From assembly GCA_002441205.1 (NCBI GenBank), contig DJVN01000166.1, positions 1-13,143 on the forward strand: 13,143 bases of DNA, written 5' to 3'. A model generated the notes under the pieces. It did no database searches. It was not told where the DNA came from and saw only the letters and a list, made by a program, of their open reading frames with translations. Within the stretch, counting starts at the first letter, position 1. Each line of letters begins with the position of its first letter. Shown in pieces: positions 12,651-13,143 of this stretch. The DNA is from Syntrophaceae bacterium UBA6255 (GTDB taxonomy: Bacteria; Desulfobacterota; Syntrophia; Syntrophales; Smithellaceae). A program made the translations under genes and the position numbers.

Positions 12651-13143
12651 ATGACCTGGAGACTGCTTAATTTTCAAAATGATAATATCTTTGAAAACAT
12701 GGCCATAGACGAGGCTGTTTTCCAGGAAACCATAAAAAATAATCAACAGCCTACAATAAGATTTTATGCGTCAACTCCTGCGGCGGTCTCCATCGGTTAC
12801 TTCCAGGACGCCCATAAAGAATTGAATATCGAAAAATGCCGACGGGAAAAAATCGACGTCACCAGAAGAATAACCGGCGGCAAGGCTGTTTTCCATTTTA
12901 ATGAAATTACATACTCGATCGCAGCGGGCAAAGACGAAAAAATATTCCCCGCCGACATCATGGGCACATATAAAATAATCAGTCAATGCATTGCCCGGGG
13001 CTTAAACGATATCGGCATAAGGTCAGACCTTGCCCCAGATGGCCGCAGGGACATTAAAAAAGGATTAAATCCCTGCTGTTTTTTATCTCCTTCGAGATAT
13101 GAACTTCTGGTAAACGGCCGTAAAATTTGCGGCAGCGCTCAGG
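12651..13143 (+). CDS. Lipoate-protein ligase A/LipM-type octanoyltransferase, N-terminal part (cut by window edge)
   Basis: 164 open codons from the ATG at 12651 to the right edge. Family landmarks of the biotin/lipoyl protein ligase fold are clear: ENMAIDEAVFQ near the start, PAAVSIGYFQ (43-52), the binding loop VTRRITGGKAVFHFNEITYS (70-89), and CCFLSPSRYELLVNGRKICG (142-161) followed by Ser-Ala-Gln. The Thr-Gly-Gly loop and the Cys-Phe...Pro-Ser-x-Tyr-Glu...Lys-Ile-x-Gly-Ser-Ala-Gln block match LipM-type octanoyltransferases, in which a cysteine forms the acyl-enzyme; lipoate ligases of the LplA type share the fold. Here two adjacent cysteines, 142 and 143, occupy that place, and the Lys at 158 is conserved. 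Translation starts 9 bp after gcvH, whose product is the obvious acceptor. The C-terminal third, which could decide ligase or transferase, is outside the window. Confidence 0.85.
   Translation, partial: MTWRLLNFQNDNIFENMAIDEAVFQETIKNNQQPTIRFYASTPAAVSIGYFQDAHKELNIEKCRREKIDVTRRITGGKAVFHFNEITYSIAAGKDEKIFPADIMGTYKIISQCIARGLNDIGIRSDLAPDGRRDIKKGLNPCCFLSPSRYELLVNGRKICGSAQ

Noticed and set aside
12638..12670. ATG overlapping the gcvH stop codon as start of the next gene
   Set aside because: That frame reaches a stop after ten codons; the ATG at 12651 opens the frame with the transferase motifs.

Overview
The window looks like chromosomal DNA from a Gram-negative bacterium with an outer membrane. It carries a two-partner secretion locus and a type IVa pilus alignment-subcomplex and secretin operon. 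Protein style and neighbourhood (pilMNOPQ, a TPR lipoprotein, PepQ, GcvH and a lipoate-type transferase, plus a SapC-family protein) suggest a deltaproteobacterium, perhaps of the Syntrophus/Smithella type. That placement is inference from recognition; there is no marker gene here.

Left part (1-2850, minus strand, visibly more GC-rich than the pilus block): a three-gene two-partner secretion operon read right to left. It holds tpsB (outer-membrane ShlB/FhaC transporter), a SapC-family protein, and the first 85 codons of tpsA (filamentous-haemagglutinin-like exoprotein with an extended signal peptide), which runs off the left edge.

Middle (2851-4470): a divergent intergenic region, a plus-strand exported TPR protein with a Cys-rich tail, then a very AT-rich region. 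That region holds seven 10-bp-phased repeats ending at a TTGACA hexamer, flanked by a near-perfect inverted repeat pair, and leads into a 65-residue Cro/C1-type regulator.

Centre (4471-10373, plus strand): an FtsB/DivIC-like gene, then pilM, pilN, pilO, pilP and pilQ, closely packed with ATGA overlaps at pilM/pilN and pilO/pilP, and then a PilW/PilF-type TPR lipoprotein, the probable secretin pilotin. PilM (cytoplasmic actin-like), PilN and PilO (inner membrane) and PilP (periplasmic) link the pilus motor side to the PilQ secretin. PilQ appears to lack the usual N1 (NolW) domain, and PilP has no lipobox cysteine.

Right (10451-13143, plus strand): a cytoplasmic TPR protein, an M24 Xaa-Pro peptidase overlapping it by 17 bp, gcvH, and a lipoyl/octanoyl transferase-type gene cut by the right edge. 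The last two form a likely carrier-and-modifier pair.

I see no CRISPR array, tRNA, rRNA, insertion sequence or phage gene. The most unusual stretches are the phased AT-rich control region (4072-4197), the SapC gene inside the two-partner secretion operon, the FtsB-like gene abutting pilM, and the shortened PilQ.
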